Shown: positions 8,457 to 16,444 of the stretch, piece after piece
How the letters are laid out: each line of letters starts with the position of its first letter
How positions within the stretch are numbered: position 1 is the stretch's first letter
Assembly (NCBI RefSeq): GCF_016765695.1
Contig: NZ_JAETGO010000066.1
Location: 57,742 to 121,741 of the forward strand
DNA from: Sporosalibacterium faouarense
GTDB taxonomy: Bacteria > Bacillota > Clostridia > Tissierellales > VENL01
DNA length: 64,000 nt
Direction: 5' to 3'
The notes under the pieces: model-generated
The model's input: only the letters and a program-made list of their open reading frames with translations
What the model was told of the DNA's origin: nothing
Databases searched by the model: none
Translations under genes and position numbers: made by a program

Positions 8457-9587
8457 TTAACCCACTCCTTTAGATAACATTGATATAATAACACTACCTG
8501 CTATTATAGAACCAATTTGCCCTGCTACATTTGCACTCACTGCTTGCATAAGTATGAAGTTCGTTGGGTCTTCTTCTCTAGCCATTTTTTGTATAACTCT
8601 AGCTGACATAGGGAAGGCTGAAATTCCTGCTGCTCCTACCATTGGATTGTATTTCTTTTTTACAAACAGGTTTAAAAATTTAGCAAATAATACTCCACCT
8701 GCTGTATCAAAAATAAATGCAAATAGACCTAATCCCATTATTATCGCTGTCTCTTTTGTCACAAAATCGGCAGCTTCCATAGTGGATCCTATAGTAATAC
8801 CTAATAATAAAGTCACAAGATTTGCAAGCTCATTCTGAGCAGATTTTGATAATCTTTCAACTACACCAGATTCCCTTATTAGATTTCCAAACATTAATAG
8901 CCCTATTAATGTTACACTTATTGGTGCTATAATTCCCGCTATTATGGTAACAAGTATTGGAAATAATATTTTAACCTTTTTGGATACTTTAATTTCCCTA
9001 TACTCCATTCTAATCTTTCTTTCCTTCTTTGTGGTCAAAAGCTTTATGACTCTTGGTTGTATTATAGGTACCATAGACATATATGAATAGGCTGCAACTG
9101 AAATAGGTCCCAGAAGATCCTTTGCAAATTTTGCTGCAACAAATATTGAAGTTGGTCCATCGGCTGCTCCTATAATGCCAATAGCTGCCGCTTGATTAAC
9201 GGTAAATTCTCCAGTTAATAAAGCAAAAGTTAATGTCATAAATATTCCCACTTGTGCTGCAGCACCAAAGAATAGCATTGAAGGCATCTTTAACAATGGT
9301 TCAAAATCAATCATTGCACCTACTGCTATAAATATAAGTGCAGGAAAGAGTTCAGTTATAATTCCCGCTTCTCTCAGAATTCCCAATACCCCTTCTTCAC
9401 TAGTGATTCCAGGAATAATACCTGGCGCTACAGGAATATTTGCTAAAATTGCTCCAAAGCCTATTGGAAGTAATAACATAGGCTCATAATCCTTCCAAAT
9501 TGCCAATAAAATCAATAGACCACCTATTCCATACATTAATAACTGTTGCCATGATGGAAGTTGAATTCCTGAAATAATATCTAACAA
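8457..9587 (-). CDS. Sodium ion-translocating decarboxylase beta subunit (OadB/GcdB/MmdB family)
   Basis: 376 aa polytopic membrane protein, the Na+ channel and carboxybiotin-decarboxylating subunit of Na+-pump decarboxylases. All key regions are present: AVGAMIDFEPLL (residues 88-99), GIIGAADGPTSIF with the essential Asp143 in the membrane, AYSYMSMVPIIQP, and NPMVGAAGISAFPMSARV (313-330), which holds the Asn/Ser residues tied to Na+ movement. The TTG start at 9587 follows GGAGGAGTTATCT. No alpha (carboxyltransferase) or biotin-carrier gene is adjacent, so either the partner is elsewhere or this pair has another job. The gene is preceded by a Mn2+ riboswitch and terminator, an unexpected control for this family. 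Confidence 0.93.
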   Translation of the reverse strand: MLDIISGIQLPSWQQLLMYGIGGLLILLAIWKDYEPMLLLPIGFGAILANIPVAPGIIPGITSEEGVLGILREAGIITELFPALIFIAVGAMIDFEPLLKMPSMLFFGAAAQVGIFMTLTFALLTGEFTVNQAAAIGIIGAADGPTSIFVAAKFAKDLLGPISVAAYSYMSMVPIIQPRVIKLLTTKKERKIRMEYREIKVSKKVKILFPILVTIIAGIIAPISVTLIGLLMFGNLIRESGVVERLSKSAQNELANLVTLLLGITIGSTMEAADFVTKETAIIMGLGLFAFIFDTAGGVLFAKFLNLFVKKKYNPMVGAAGISAFPMSARVIQKMAREEDPTNFILMQAVSANVAGQIGSIIAGSVIISMLSKGVG

Positions 9588-9617
9588 AGATAACTCCTCC
9601 TTTTTATGTGTTTAAAT

Positions 9618-9657
9618 AAAAAACCCTTATTTAAACATTCAAATGTTTAAACAAAGG
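9618..9657 (-). terminator. Riboswitch-controlled terminator of the oadB-like gene
   Basis: On the minus strand CCUUUGUUUAAACAUU pairs base by base (16 pairs, two G-U) with AAUGUUUAAAUAAGGG around a UG loop and is followed by UUUUUU. The first bases CCUUU are also the 3' strand of aptamer helix P1, so the two folds exclude each other. Ligand binding should therefore block termination (an ON switch). Confidence 0.9.
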
Positions 9658-9735
9658 TCTTGCATTTAATAATCAGCCGGGTAATATTACCGTGATGACG
9701 GCTAATTAAGCGAAAATCGCTTGCTACTCCCCTTT
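9653..9735 (-). promoter_or_regulatory. yybP-ykoY family manganese riboswitch aptamer
   Basis: The minus strand shows every conserved block of the yybP-ykoY (Mn2+-sensing) class in order: P1 strand AAAGG followed by GGAGUAGC, a P2 hairpin AAGCGAUUUUCGCUU, the second conserved loop CCGUCAUCACGG, a P3/P4 hairpin GGUAAUAUUACC then CGGCUGA, and the closing GCAAGACCUUU whose CCUUU pairs with AAAGG. In characterised members Mn2+ bridges the two loops and turns on genes of manganese export. Here it controls an OadB-like Na+-pump subunit. Confidence 0.93.
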
Positions 9736-9762
9736 ATTTTACATGTAATTTTTTCCATATAT

Positions 9763-9791
9763 ATTATATTATTTTACTTAAAGTTTTACAA
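9763..9791 (-). promoter_or_regulatory. Promoter of the Mn2+ riboswitch transcript
   Basis: TTGTAA (9791-9786), 17-base spacer, TATAAT (9768-9763), with transcription expected near 9756, about 20 bases before aptamer helix P1. Confidence 0.75.
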
Positions 9792-9901
9792 GTTCTATTA
9801 ATAAATATACCTACCAAAATAATATTATATTATGTGGATAGATTTTTTTGTTAATGAACTTTTATTTATCATATTTAATTTTATAACTAGGAGGGATTAT
9901 T

Positions 9902-10453
9902 TTGGGACTAATAGAGGTAAGCGCCATTGGAGTAGCTTTAGGATTAGATGCTTTCGGGGTAGGTTTATCTTTAGGCTTGGATAGAAGAATTACAAAAAAA
10001 TTAGCACTATTATTTGTAATATCATTTGGTTTTTTTCAATATTTTTTTGTTTTTATTGGAGGTTTGGTCGGTAACTTTTTTAATACATATATATTCGCTA
10101 TCCCCAATGTTATTGGAGGAATAATAATTCTATTAGTAGGGATTTTAATGTTTAAAGAAGGTCTTTCTCAGGAAGAAAAGTTTCCTAGAATTCATTTGAC
10201 ACTAATATTTATTCTAGGTATATGTGTGAGTATAGATGCTTTAGTGGTTGGTTTTTCAAGCTTCAATATTTTCTATTTGAAGGAGGTACTATTTAAAAAT
10301 TCCATTATTGTTGGCTTCATTACTGCTTTTTTAACTGGTTGTGCCTTTATTATTAGTAAACATATTAGAAAAGTTAATTTCGTTAAAGAGTATGCTGAAT
10401 TTTTAGGTGGAATAATATTAATACTATTTGGTTTAAAAATGATATTTCTATAA
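9902..10453 (+). CDS. MntP/YtaF-like membrane protein (probable manganese efflux family)
   Basis: 183 aa, six hydrophobic helices in two similar halves. Each half has the family's acidic motif: GVALGLDAFGVGLSLG near residue 10 and GICVSIDALVVGFS near residue 105, as in the MntP manganese exporter and the related sporulation protein YtaF. Length fits MntP. The TTG start follows GGAGGGATTATT. It is transcribed divergently from the Mn2+-riboswitch-controlled oadB-like unit, which favours a manganese role, but its own upstream region has no yybP-ykoY element. YtaF-type function remains possible in this spore former. Confidence 0.8.
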   Translation: MGLIEVSAIGVALGLDAFGVGLSLGLDRRITKKLALLFVISFGFFQYFFVFIGGLVGNFFNTYIFAIPNVIGGIIILLVGILMFKEGLSQEEKFPRIHLTLIFILGICVSIDALVVGFSSFNIFYLKEVLFKNSIIVGFITAFLTGCAFIISKHIRKVNFVKEYAEFLGGIILILFGLKMIFL

Positions 10454-10556
10454 TTGCTTTTATACAAAAAAAGCCAATAATAACAATTTATTTATCTTTT
10501 ACTAGTGAAAACTAATAAATCTAAAAATTACATTGTTTACTTCTCTAAATACTACA

Positions 10557-10563
10557 CATAATA
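10557..10563 (+). promoter_or_regulatory. Possible sigma-G -10 element before the spore protein gene
   Basis: CATAATA fits the CAtnnTA -10 element of forespore promoters and lies 44 bases before the start codon. No good -35 element was found at the right distance, so this is tentative. Confidence 0.3.
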
Positions 10564-10606
10564 CTAGTACAGTAACAAATAAACATTTGAAAGGAGGCAA
10601 TCAAAA

Positions 10607-10831
10607 GTGGCTAATAACACAACTGGAAGAAATAAATCAGTAGTTCCTGAAGCTCGTCAAGCATTAAATCAAATGAAAACTGAAATAGCTAGTGAGCTTG
10701 GAATGAGTAACTATGAGTCAATGGATAAAGGTAACTTAACAGCTAGACAAAATGGTTATGTAGGTGGTTACATGACTAAGAGGTTAGTTGAGCAAGCTGA
10801 AAGAAATATGAGTGGAACAACAACTAGGTAA
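10607..10831 (+). CDS. Alpha/beta-type small acid-soluble spore protein
   Basis: 74 aa DNA-binding protein that coats and protects spore DNA. The germination-protease cleavage region is recognisable as MKTEIASELG (residues about 24-33) and the second DNA-binding helix as GYVGGYMTKRLVEQAE, the two signatures of the family. The GTG start follows AAAGGAGG. It stands alone between the MntP-like gene and a terminator shared with ferritin. Expression in the forespore under sigma-G is expected from the family. Together with the gene at 30651 it shows the organism forms endospores. Confidence 0.96.
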   Translation: MANNTTGRNKSVVPEARQALNQMKTEIASELGMSNYESMDKGNLTARQNGYVGGYMTKRLVEQAERNMSGTTTR

Positions 10832-10860
10832 TTAAATTAAAATGAAACAAAATATAAAAA

Positions 10861-10898
10861 ACAAAGATAGGTAGATTACTACCTATCTTTGTTTTTTT
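10861..10898. terminator. Bidirectional terminator between spore protein and ferritin genes
   Basis: A perfect 14-bp stem ACAAAGATAGGTAG / CTACCTATCTTTGT with a four-base loop, followed by a T run on the plus strand and preceded by an A run, so it can end both convergent transcripts. Confidence 0.93.
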
Positions 10899-10908
10899 GT
10901 TTATAAAA

Positions 10909-11418
10909 TTATTCAGAGGCCGGAGGAGTGAAAGTTCTTTGTCCTAATTCTTGATCTAACATATATAATCCATGGCTATCTTGACCAAGTCTTTTTATTT
11001 TAACTATAATATCTTTCATACTATTTTCTTCTTCAACTTGCTCGTCAATGAACCATTTTAGCATACTTATTGTAGCATGCTCTCTCTCTTCGTTGGCAAT
11101 ATCCATTAATTTATATATCCTTGCTGTTACCTTCTTTTCATGCTCTAAAGCATATTCAAATACTTCTAAAACAGATTTAAACTCATTTTGGGGTTGCCCT
11201 AAGGCCCCTATTATAGCTCTTCCATCCATATCATTCACGAAGTTATAGAACTTGTCTGCATGAAATCTTTCCTCTTCTGCTTGAACTTTAAAAAAGTGTG
11301 CAAATCCTGGTAGATCTTCTGCATCACAGTGAGCAGCCATACCTAAATAATAATGTGCTGATTCCATTTCAAATCTTATTTGTTCATTTAATTCTTTCAT
11401 CAATTTTTCTGATACCAT
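10909..11418 (-). CDS. ftnA: Ferritin (iron storage, FtnA type)
   Basis: 169 aa non-haem ferritin forming a 24-subunit cage that oxidises and stores iron. The ferroxidase ligands are visible: Glu17 in NEQIRFEMESAHYYLG, Glu50 and His53 in AEEERFHADKF, Glu94 in EYALEHEKKV, and the Glu/Gln near residue 127. Length and the HGLYMLDQELG C-terminus are typical of bacterial FtnA. ATG start after AAGGAGG. A 12-bp palindrome (TTAACATGTTAA, 11492-11503) lies 75 bases upstream and may be an operator. Convergent with the spore protein gene. Confidence 0.96.
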   Translation of the reverse strand: MVSEKLMKELNEQIRFEMESAHYYLGMAAHCDAEDLPGFAHFFKVQAEEERFHADKFYNFVNDMDGRAIIGALGQPQNEFKSVLEVFEYALEHEKKVTARIYKLMDIANEEREHATISMLKWFIDEQVEEENSMKDIIVKIKRLGQDSHGLYMLDQELGQRTFTPPASE

Positions 11419-11491
11419 TATAATTCCTCCTTAAAATGTTATATTCAAAATGACTAACATTTACTATCCAGTGGTTTATTTACCCAAGGGT

Positions 11492-11503
11492 TAACATGTT
11501 AAT
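11492..11503. promoter_or_regulatory. Palindrome upstream of ferritin
   Basis: Perfect 12-bp palindrome TTAACATGTTAA about 75 bases before the ferritin start. It could be a repressor site, but it does not match a consensus I can name. The rest of 11419-11696 shows nothing else. Confidence 0.3.
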
Positions 11504-11696
11504 CAAATTCTACTAATAGTAAAAAAATCCATCTCCATAATAAATATAACCCTTTTTTATATAATTTATAAATTATAATCAAATTAAAGTATTATCATAT
11601 ATATTTTTTCTATTACTAATATTAATCAAAATAGCAGTTTTTACAAATTATTATTAATATATCACATTTTTAAGCTATTATCAATTTCATCTAACT

Positions 11697-11750
11697 AAAA
11701 TAAATCACCCAAATTCAAATTGAAAATCTGAATAAAAGGTGATTTATTTT
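11697..11750. terminator. Hairpin terminator after the small gene at 11763
   Basis: TAAATCACC and GGTGATTTA pair around an inner stem (ATTCA/TGAAT), with T-rich flanks on both strands. It follows the 49-aa gene on the minus strand. Confidence 0.7.
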
Positions 11751-11762
11751 ATTAGAATTATA

Positions 11763-11912
11763 TTATTGTTCATTGACAAACTCCCTCACGATACGTCCTT
11801 TGCCCTTCATCTTTAGTTTCCAAAAAATTTCATGAAATACTGTTTTAAATTCCATTTCATCTCTATAGAGTATTCGTCCATTCTTAATTTCAAATATCTT
11901 ACGTCTCTTCAT
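11763..11912 (-). CDS. Small basic protein of unknown function
   Basis: 49 aa reading frame starting with MKRRKIFEIKNGRILYRDE and ending REFVNEQ. It is not a family I recognise. Support for it being real: AGAGGTGATATCA stands ahead of the ATG, the codon use resembles its neighbours, and it is framed by a terminator hairpin on either side (11697-11750 and 12005-12068). It is soluble, rich in Lys, Arg and Phe, with no membrane segment or cysteine. It has no operon partner. Confidence 0.5.
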   Translation of the reverse strand: MKRRKIFEIKNGRILYRDEMEFKTVFHEIFWKLKMKGKGRIVREFVNEQ

Positions 11913-12004
11913 TGATATCACCTCTATATGCTTCCTATTCAATCCATAATAATATCCTATTTATTTTATATTAGTATCAAACAACTTGGACTGTGAATTA
12001 TCTA

Positions 12005-12068
12005 AAAAAAAAGTGCCTACAGATTTATAAGTATAATACTATTTCTTATAGTTGTAAAGCACTTTTTT
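12005..12068. terminator. Hairpin terminator after the SDR gene
   Basis: AAAGTGC pairs with GCACTTT, with inner pairing of TACA/TGTA and ATAAG/CTTAT, and T runs on both strands. It lies 130 bases after the SDR stop on the minus strand. Confidence 0.7.
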
Positions 12069-12196
12069 GTTAACTATTTTATGTATAAGATTAAATGAAT
12101 ACCATAGGCTACTAATATTGCCAGTTATACTAATCTAACGTTAGACTATATTATAGTATCTAATCTATTGATTATTAGGTAATCCTTCCGTTCTTA

Positions 12197-12952
12197 CTAC
12201 TGAAAATCATCAACATCAATTACGCCACCTTGTTGGAAATCCTCAGAGTTTAATAATTCAATAACTACATCTGCCACTTTGTCAGGATGGGATAGTTTAC
12301 CTTCTTCCTTATATTTAACAAAAGTTTCCAATGATTTGAAATCATTTTTATCCGATGATCGTATTTCTTTTTGTAAATCAGTATCCATTATTCCTGGTCC
12401 AAAAGAAGCAATCTCGACTGGATAATTTTTATCCTCTTGTTCTAGACCTGTACATCTAGTCAACATATCAATTCCTGCCTTAGAGGTGCAATAGCTTCCC
12501 CAGCCAAAAATAGGTCTTTTCCCTGCTCCAGATGAAATATTTATTATCCTCTTCTTTATGTCTAGTCCATTACTCATTTTTATGAAAGAAGAAGTTAATA
12601 TCATAGGTGCTATTAGATTAATATTTACATTTTTAATTATTTCTCCACTTGTACTTTTGTCTAAAGGTTTTATTGGAGCTACTATTCCTGCATTATTTAT
12701 TAATGTCAACGTTTGAATATGTTCTTTACTTATTTTTGAAAATATCTTGCTCATCATTTCCTCAATACCCTTTACATCATTTAAATTATATTCAATATAA
12801 TCTAGCATAAGATTATTATTCTTTGCAGAATCCAATAATTCCTTATTCTCTTTTCTGGAAATACAGATTAAATGATTTTCCCTACACATTAATTTTTGCG
12901 TGATAGATTTTCCTAGTCCTTTTGAAGCACCAGTTACAATTATATAATTCAC
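12197..12952 (-). CDS. Short-chain dehydrogenase/reductase (benzil/sepiapterin reductase-like)
   Basis: 251 aa classical SDR using NAD(P)H. The cofactor motif TGASKGLGKS lies at the N-terminus, NNAG in the middle, and the catalytic Ser-Tyr-Lys set as SSGAGKRPIFGWGSYCTSK. The C-terminal part (SFGPGIMDTDLQKEIR) resembles the YueD/benzil reductase-sepiapterin reductase branch of bacilli. The GTG at 12952 is chosen because GGAGG lies seven bases before it; upstream in-frame ATGs would put that site inside the gene. Its natural carbonyl substrate is unknown. The YitT-type gene lies directly upstream, 76 bases away. Confidence 0.88.
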   Translation of the reverse strand: MNYIIVTGASKGLGKSITQKLMCRENHLICISRKENKELLDSAKNNNLMLDYIEYNLNDVKGIEEMMSKIFSKISKEHIQTLTLINNAGIVAPIKPLDKSTSGEIIKNVNINLIAPMILTSSFIKMSNGLDIKKRIINISSGAGKRPIFGWGSYCTSKAGIDMLTRCTGLEQEDKNYPVEIASFGPGIMDTDLQKEIRSSDKNDFKSLETFVKYKEEGKLSHPDKVADVVIELLNSEDFQQGGVIDVDDFQ

Positions 12953-13027
12953 ATTATTTCCTCCTAATAAAATTATTTGTTCTTTTATATTATATCCTTT
13001 TAGTATCATACTTTTCATTATACATAT

Positions 13028-13888
13028 CTAAAATACTGGTTTTTTAAATCCTGCACCATGTATTTCAGAAGTGTCTATTATTGACATAAATGATTTTTTA
13101 TCAACATCGATTAATATTTTCTTAACTTGCGCTAATTGTCTCGAAGATACAACACAATATATTATTTTCCTTCTTTTTTTAGTATATCCTCCTACTCCAT
13201 CTAAAAAAGTAACCCCACGTCTAGTGTTTTCCATTATAGCCCTTGAAACATCATCTTCCTTCTCAGTCACAATCAAAAGCAGTTTCTTTTTATCTAAGCC
13301 TACCAATATTTTATTCATTATAAATGTTGCTATATAAATACTTATAAGAGTATACACTGCCAATACATAACTATCAATGGTGGCATTTATGAGAATAATT
13401 ATTCCATTAATCAAAAAGAACACTGAAGATACACTTATTTCAAATTGTTTTTTAAAGATTATCGAAATTATATCTGTTCCTCCTGTGGAACCTCTACTTC
13501 TAAAAATAATCCCGGCACCTATTCCATTAAACAAACCTCCATAAACCGCTGCTACTAATGTATCTTTTATTTCAATAACTCCGCTTAAAGGTCTAGTTAT
13601 AACTAAGAATAGAGATAAACTGAGCATTCCTATCAAGCTTACTATAGCAAATTCTCTATCAATTTTCTTCATAGCCATGAAAAACACAGGAATATTTAAT
13701 AATAATAGATATATTCCTGAAGAGATTCCAGTTAGATACTGCAATATAATTGATATACCTGAGAATCCAGCTGCTAGTAACTTATTGGGAACTATAAAAA
13801 GATTAATTCCTATTGCTATTATCATTGATCCTAATAGGATTAAAAAAATTCTAAGAAAATAGTCTGTCTTAATACTGTTTTTTATCAA
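13028..13888 (-). CDS. YitT family membrane protein (DUF161 plus DUF2179)
   Basis: 286 aa protein with about five to six N-terminal helices (residues 10-200), including the family signatures GINLFIVPNKLLAAGFSG and FRSRGSTGGTDII, and a cytosolic C-terminal DUF2179 domain (about 205-280; RGVTFLDGVGGYT, then YCVVSSRQLAQVKKIL). Many Firmicutes carry several paralogues; their function is not established. The TTG start follows AAGGGGTG. The SDR gene comes next on the same strand. Confidence 0.9.
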   Translation of the reverse strand: MIKNSIKTDYFLRIFLILLGSMIIAIGINLFIVPNKLLAAGFSGISIILQYLTGISSGIYLLLLNIPVFFMAMKKIDREFAIVSLIGMLSLSLFLVITRPLSGVIEIKDTLVAAVYGGLFNGIGAGIIFRSRGSTGGTDIISIIFKKQFEISVSSVFFLINGIIILINATIDSYVLAVYTLISIYIATFIMNKILVGLDKKKLLLIVTEKEDDVSRAIMENTRRGVTFLDGVGGYTKKRRKIIYCVVSSRQLAQVKKILIDVDKKSFMSIIDTSEIHGAGFKKPVF

Positions 13889-14214
13889 AATAAAACACCC
13901 CTTACAATATGAATAATATCCTATATTAAATCCATACCCTGTATAAAATAGAATTAACTTGGTATTATTTTATAAAGGATGAGCACTTACTTTTATTATT
14001 AAAAATTATTGGATTAGTCTATTTTACTCTCATTTCAACATTTCTTAGTATAATTAATTTTATAATAATTTGTATATAAACTCTATATATTTGTATATAA
14101 TTTATATAGATATTTTATTAATTTTAGATTTTAATATAAATATACAGTATGAAAGATATTTAATATAATAACCCCGATTATTATATTAACCCCCAAAATT
14201 AAAAATAAATAACC
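13889..14214. other. AT-rich intergenic stretch with GGGGTTA repeats
   Basis: About 330 bases without a gene. It holds two copies of TTTGTATATAA near 14070-14100, and at 14169-14218 three minus-strand G4-TTA motifs (GGGGTTATT, GGGGGTTAATA, GGGGTTATTA) spaced 20-25 bases apart. No function can be assigned. Confidence 0.5.
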
Positions 14215-14262
14215 CCAAAATAAAAGGAAGTAGGCTATATCCCTAAAACCTACTTCCTTTTA
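14215..14262 (-). terminator. Terminator overlapping the end of the PAS-GAF-PAS kinase gene
   Basis: AAAGGAAGTAGG (containing the TAG stop) pairs with CCTACTTCCTTT across a 14-base loop and is followed by TATTTTGG on the minus strand. Confidence 0.8.
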
Positions 14263-16217
14263 TTCTTGGATAAATTATTTTCATCTACCTTAAATTTCAC
14301 TTTAAAAGATGTTCCTTCGTCACTGGTATCTATATCTATTTCAGCATTATGTCTCAAAGCAATATTTTTACATACCATAACCCCCAAACCAGTACCTTTT
14401 TCCTTGGTAGTAAAGAAAGGGGTCCCAATCTTATCTAATATATCAAGTGGTATGCCTTTACCTTCATCTTTAACTTCAACAATTATTTCTTTATTATAGT
14501 AGTTAGTAGTTATCATTAAAGTTCCGTCCTTATCCATGGCTTCTAAGCCGTTTCTGGCTAGATTTAATATTAGCTGTCTTATTTCATTTTCATCTATTAG
14601 AATTTCCGGTATATCTGCTAACTGTATTTCAACTTGCTTATCGCTAATAAATGCGTCATATCTTATCAATGATTCAAGATCTGTTATTATACTGTTTATA
14701 CTTTTCTTTCTTTTATTTGACTCTTGTTTTTTCCCTAGAGATAAAAAATCTGCTATAATAGTTATAGTCCTATCCAACTCTGACATCATAAGCTTGAGTC
14801 GCTCTCCATGACTACTCATTTCTTCTTTCATACTAAGGAGCTGTAGATTACCCCTTATTACCGATAGAGGATTTCTAATTTCATGCCCTATTCCAGCAGC
14901 AATTTCTCCTAATACATTTAATCTTTGCATCCTTGACATCTTCTCCTCATAGGATTTTCTATCAGTAATATCATTATATATTCCTAGAATTATCTCTTCC
15001 CCCTTAAGACTTCCCTTCACAGCCGTATATAATGCAGTATGTAAATCTCCAGATGATGTTTTAAAAATAATTTCTTCATTTCTAACCTCACCATTATCAA
15101 TTACTTTCTGAAGTAATTCAAAATATCTTTTATTATCAATCCAAAAATTCAGATCTTCAATTCTCTTACCAATAATATCTTCATGATTTAATCCTACAGT
15201 TTCTAGGAAAGCACTATTAATGTCAACAATATTGCCATTATTAAGAGAGATTATTACTTGAGGGTCAGGAGTTATATCAAAAACCTTTGAAGCAAAATTC
15301 CTATGTGTTTTTAACTGTCTATTTGTATCCTCAAGCTCTCTATTTTTTTCTTTTAATATTTGTGCTGTCTTTATTCTCTCATTTGCTATTGCAACTTGAT
15401 ACGAAATAGACTTTAGTAAATCTAGTTCTTCTAAACTAAAATTTTTATTCTTACGGGAACCAAAGGACAAAGTCCCAACTAACTGTCCATAGGCAATCAA
15501 AGGATAGCATGCATAACATTGTATTCCTAATCCTTTCAAGTTATTTAATGATTCGTCCGAAGAGTTTTGGATATCCTCTTTAACTATTTTCTCTCGTTTT
15601 TTTGCCACTTCACCACAGACTTCATCTCCAATTTCTAGACATTCTAGCTCACTAGCTACATATTTAGGAATCCCTTTGTAGTTAGATAGATGTAATCTTC
15701 CAGTTTCCTCATCAAACATATAATTAAAATAGATTTCCAAATCCAAATATTCTGACAAATTATCAAATAAATCGATTAATAACTTTCTAGGAGCTTCAGA
15801 TGATATGTAATGGTTTGAGCTACTTTCTAAAAACTTAGATTTCTTATGATTATCTTCTAAAACTATACCAATCTTTTTACCCTTTGTTATATCTCTAAAA
15901 AATACTCCTACTCCTTCGGTAATAGGAAAAACTCTAACTTCAAACCATTTAACTTCATTTAAAAAAAACGTCTGAAAGGTTTGTGAAACACCTTTTGTCA
16001 ATGTTTCCTTTATTCTACTTATGGTACAAACACTAGTTTCTATATTTAGAACTTTATCTATCTTAACTCCTATTAAATCCTTTTCCCTTGCATCAAATAA
16101 AGAAATTGCATTAATATTTAAGTAAGTAAAACATAAATTCGAATCAACCGTAAAAAAAATACCTGGAAAATTATTGAATACACTGCTTGCTTTTTCCCAA
16201 CTGTTGTCATGTTCCAA
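14250..16217 (-). CDS. Soluble PAS-GAF-PAS histidine kinase
   Basis: 655 aa cytoplasmic kinase with no membrane helix. Order: PAS (about 8-110; FFTVDSNLCFTYLN), GAF (about 145-315; LSNYKGIPKYVASELEC, CYACYPLIAYGQLVGTLSFG), PAS (about 335-450), then HisKA with IAAGIGHEIRNPLSVIRGN and an ATPase domain (LNLARNGLEAM, DEGKGI, GTGLGVMVCKN), as in KinB/NtrB-like kinases. The TTG at 16217 is preferred: AGAGGGGG lies just before it, inside a longer open frame that begins at 16349. No response regulator is adjacent, so it may feed a phosphorelay such as Spo0A's, but that is inference. Confidence 0.9.
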   Translation of the reverse strand: MEHDNSWEKASSVFNNFPGIFFTVDSNLCFTYLNINAISLFDAREKDLIGVKIDKVLNIETSVCTISRIKETLTKGVSQTFQTFFLNEVKWFEVRVFPITEGVGVFFRDITKGKKIGIVLEDNHKKSKFLESSSNHYISSEAPRKLLIDLFDNLSEYLDLEIYFNYMFDEETGRLHLSNYKGIPKYVASELECLEIGDEVCGEVAKKREKIVKEDIQNSSDESLNNLKGLGIQCYACYPLIAYGQLVGTLSFGSRKNKNFSLEELDLLKSISYQVAIANERIKTAQILKEKNRELEDTNRQLKTHRNFASKVFDITPDPQVIISLNNGNIVDINSAFLETVGLNHEDIIGKRIEDLNFWIDNKRYFELLQKVIDNGEVRNEEIIFKTSSGDLHTALYTAVKGSLKGEEIILGIYNDITDRKSYEEKMSRMQRLNVLGEIAAGIGHEIRNPLSVIRGNLQLLSMKEEMSSHGERLKLMMSELDRTITIIADFLSLGKKQESNKRKKSINSIITDLESLIRYDAFISDKQVEIQLADIPEILIDENEIRQLILNLARNGLEAMDKDGTLMITTNYYNKEIIVEVKDEGKGIPLDILDKIGTPFFTTKEKGTGLGVMVCKNIALRHNAEIDIDTSDEGTSFKVKFKVDENNLSKNKRK

Positions 16218-16444
16218 TTTTATCCCCCTCTTTTTTTGAATGTGTTTTTGAAGATGGCCCCACACAGAACTTTCTAAATTACAGATTAAATTCATGTCAA
16301 TGCATTTATATAGAGTATTAGGTACTTTATCAATAAATAAGAATACCAAAATGGTATTCTTATTTATCTTTCCTATAAATTAACGGTTTAAATCTTAATT
16401 TCCATCCTAGGTTGATTCTATTATTGTTTATTAAATAGATTATA

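Noticed and set aside
11492..11503. Fur box before ferritin
   Set aside because: The palindrome TTAACATGTTAA does not fit the GATAATGATTATC-type consensus; kept only as an unassigned palindrome.
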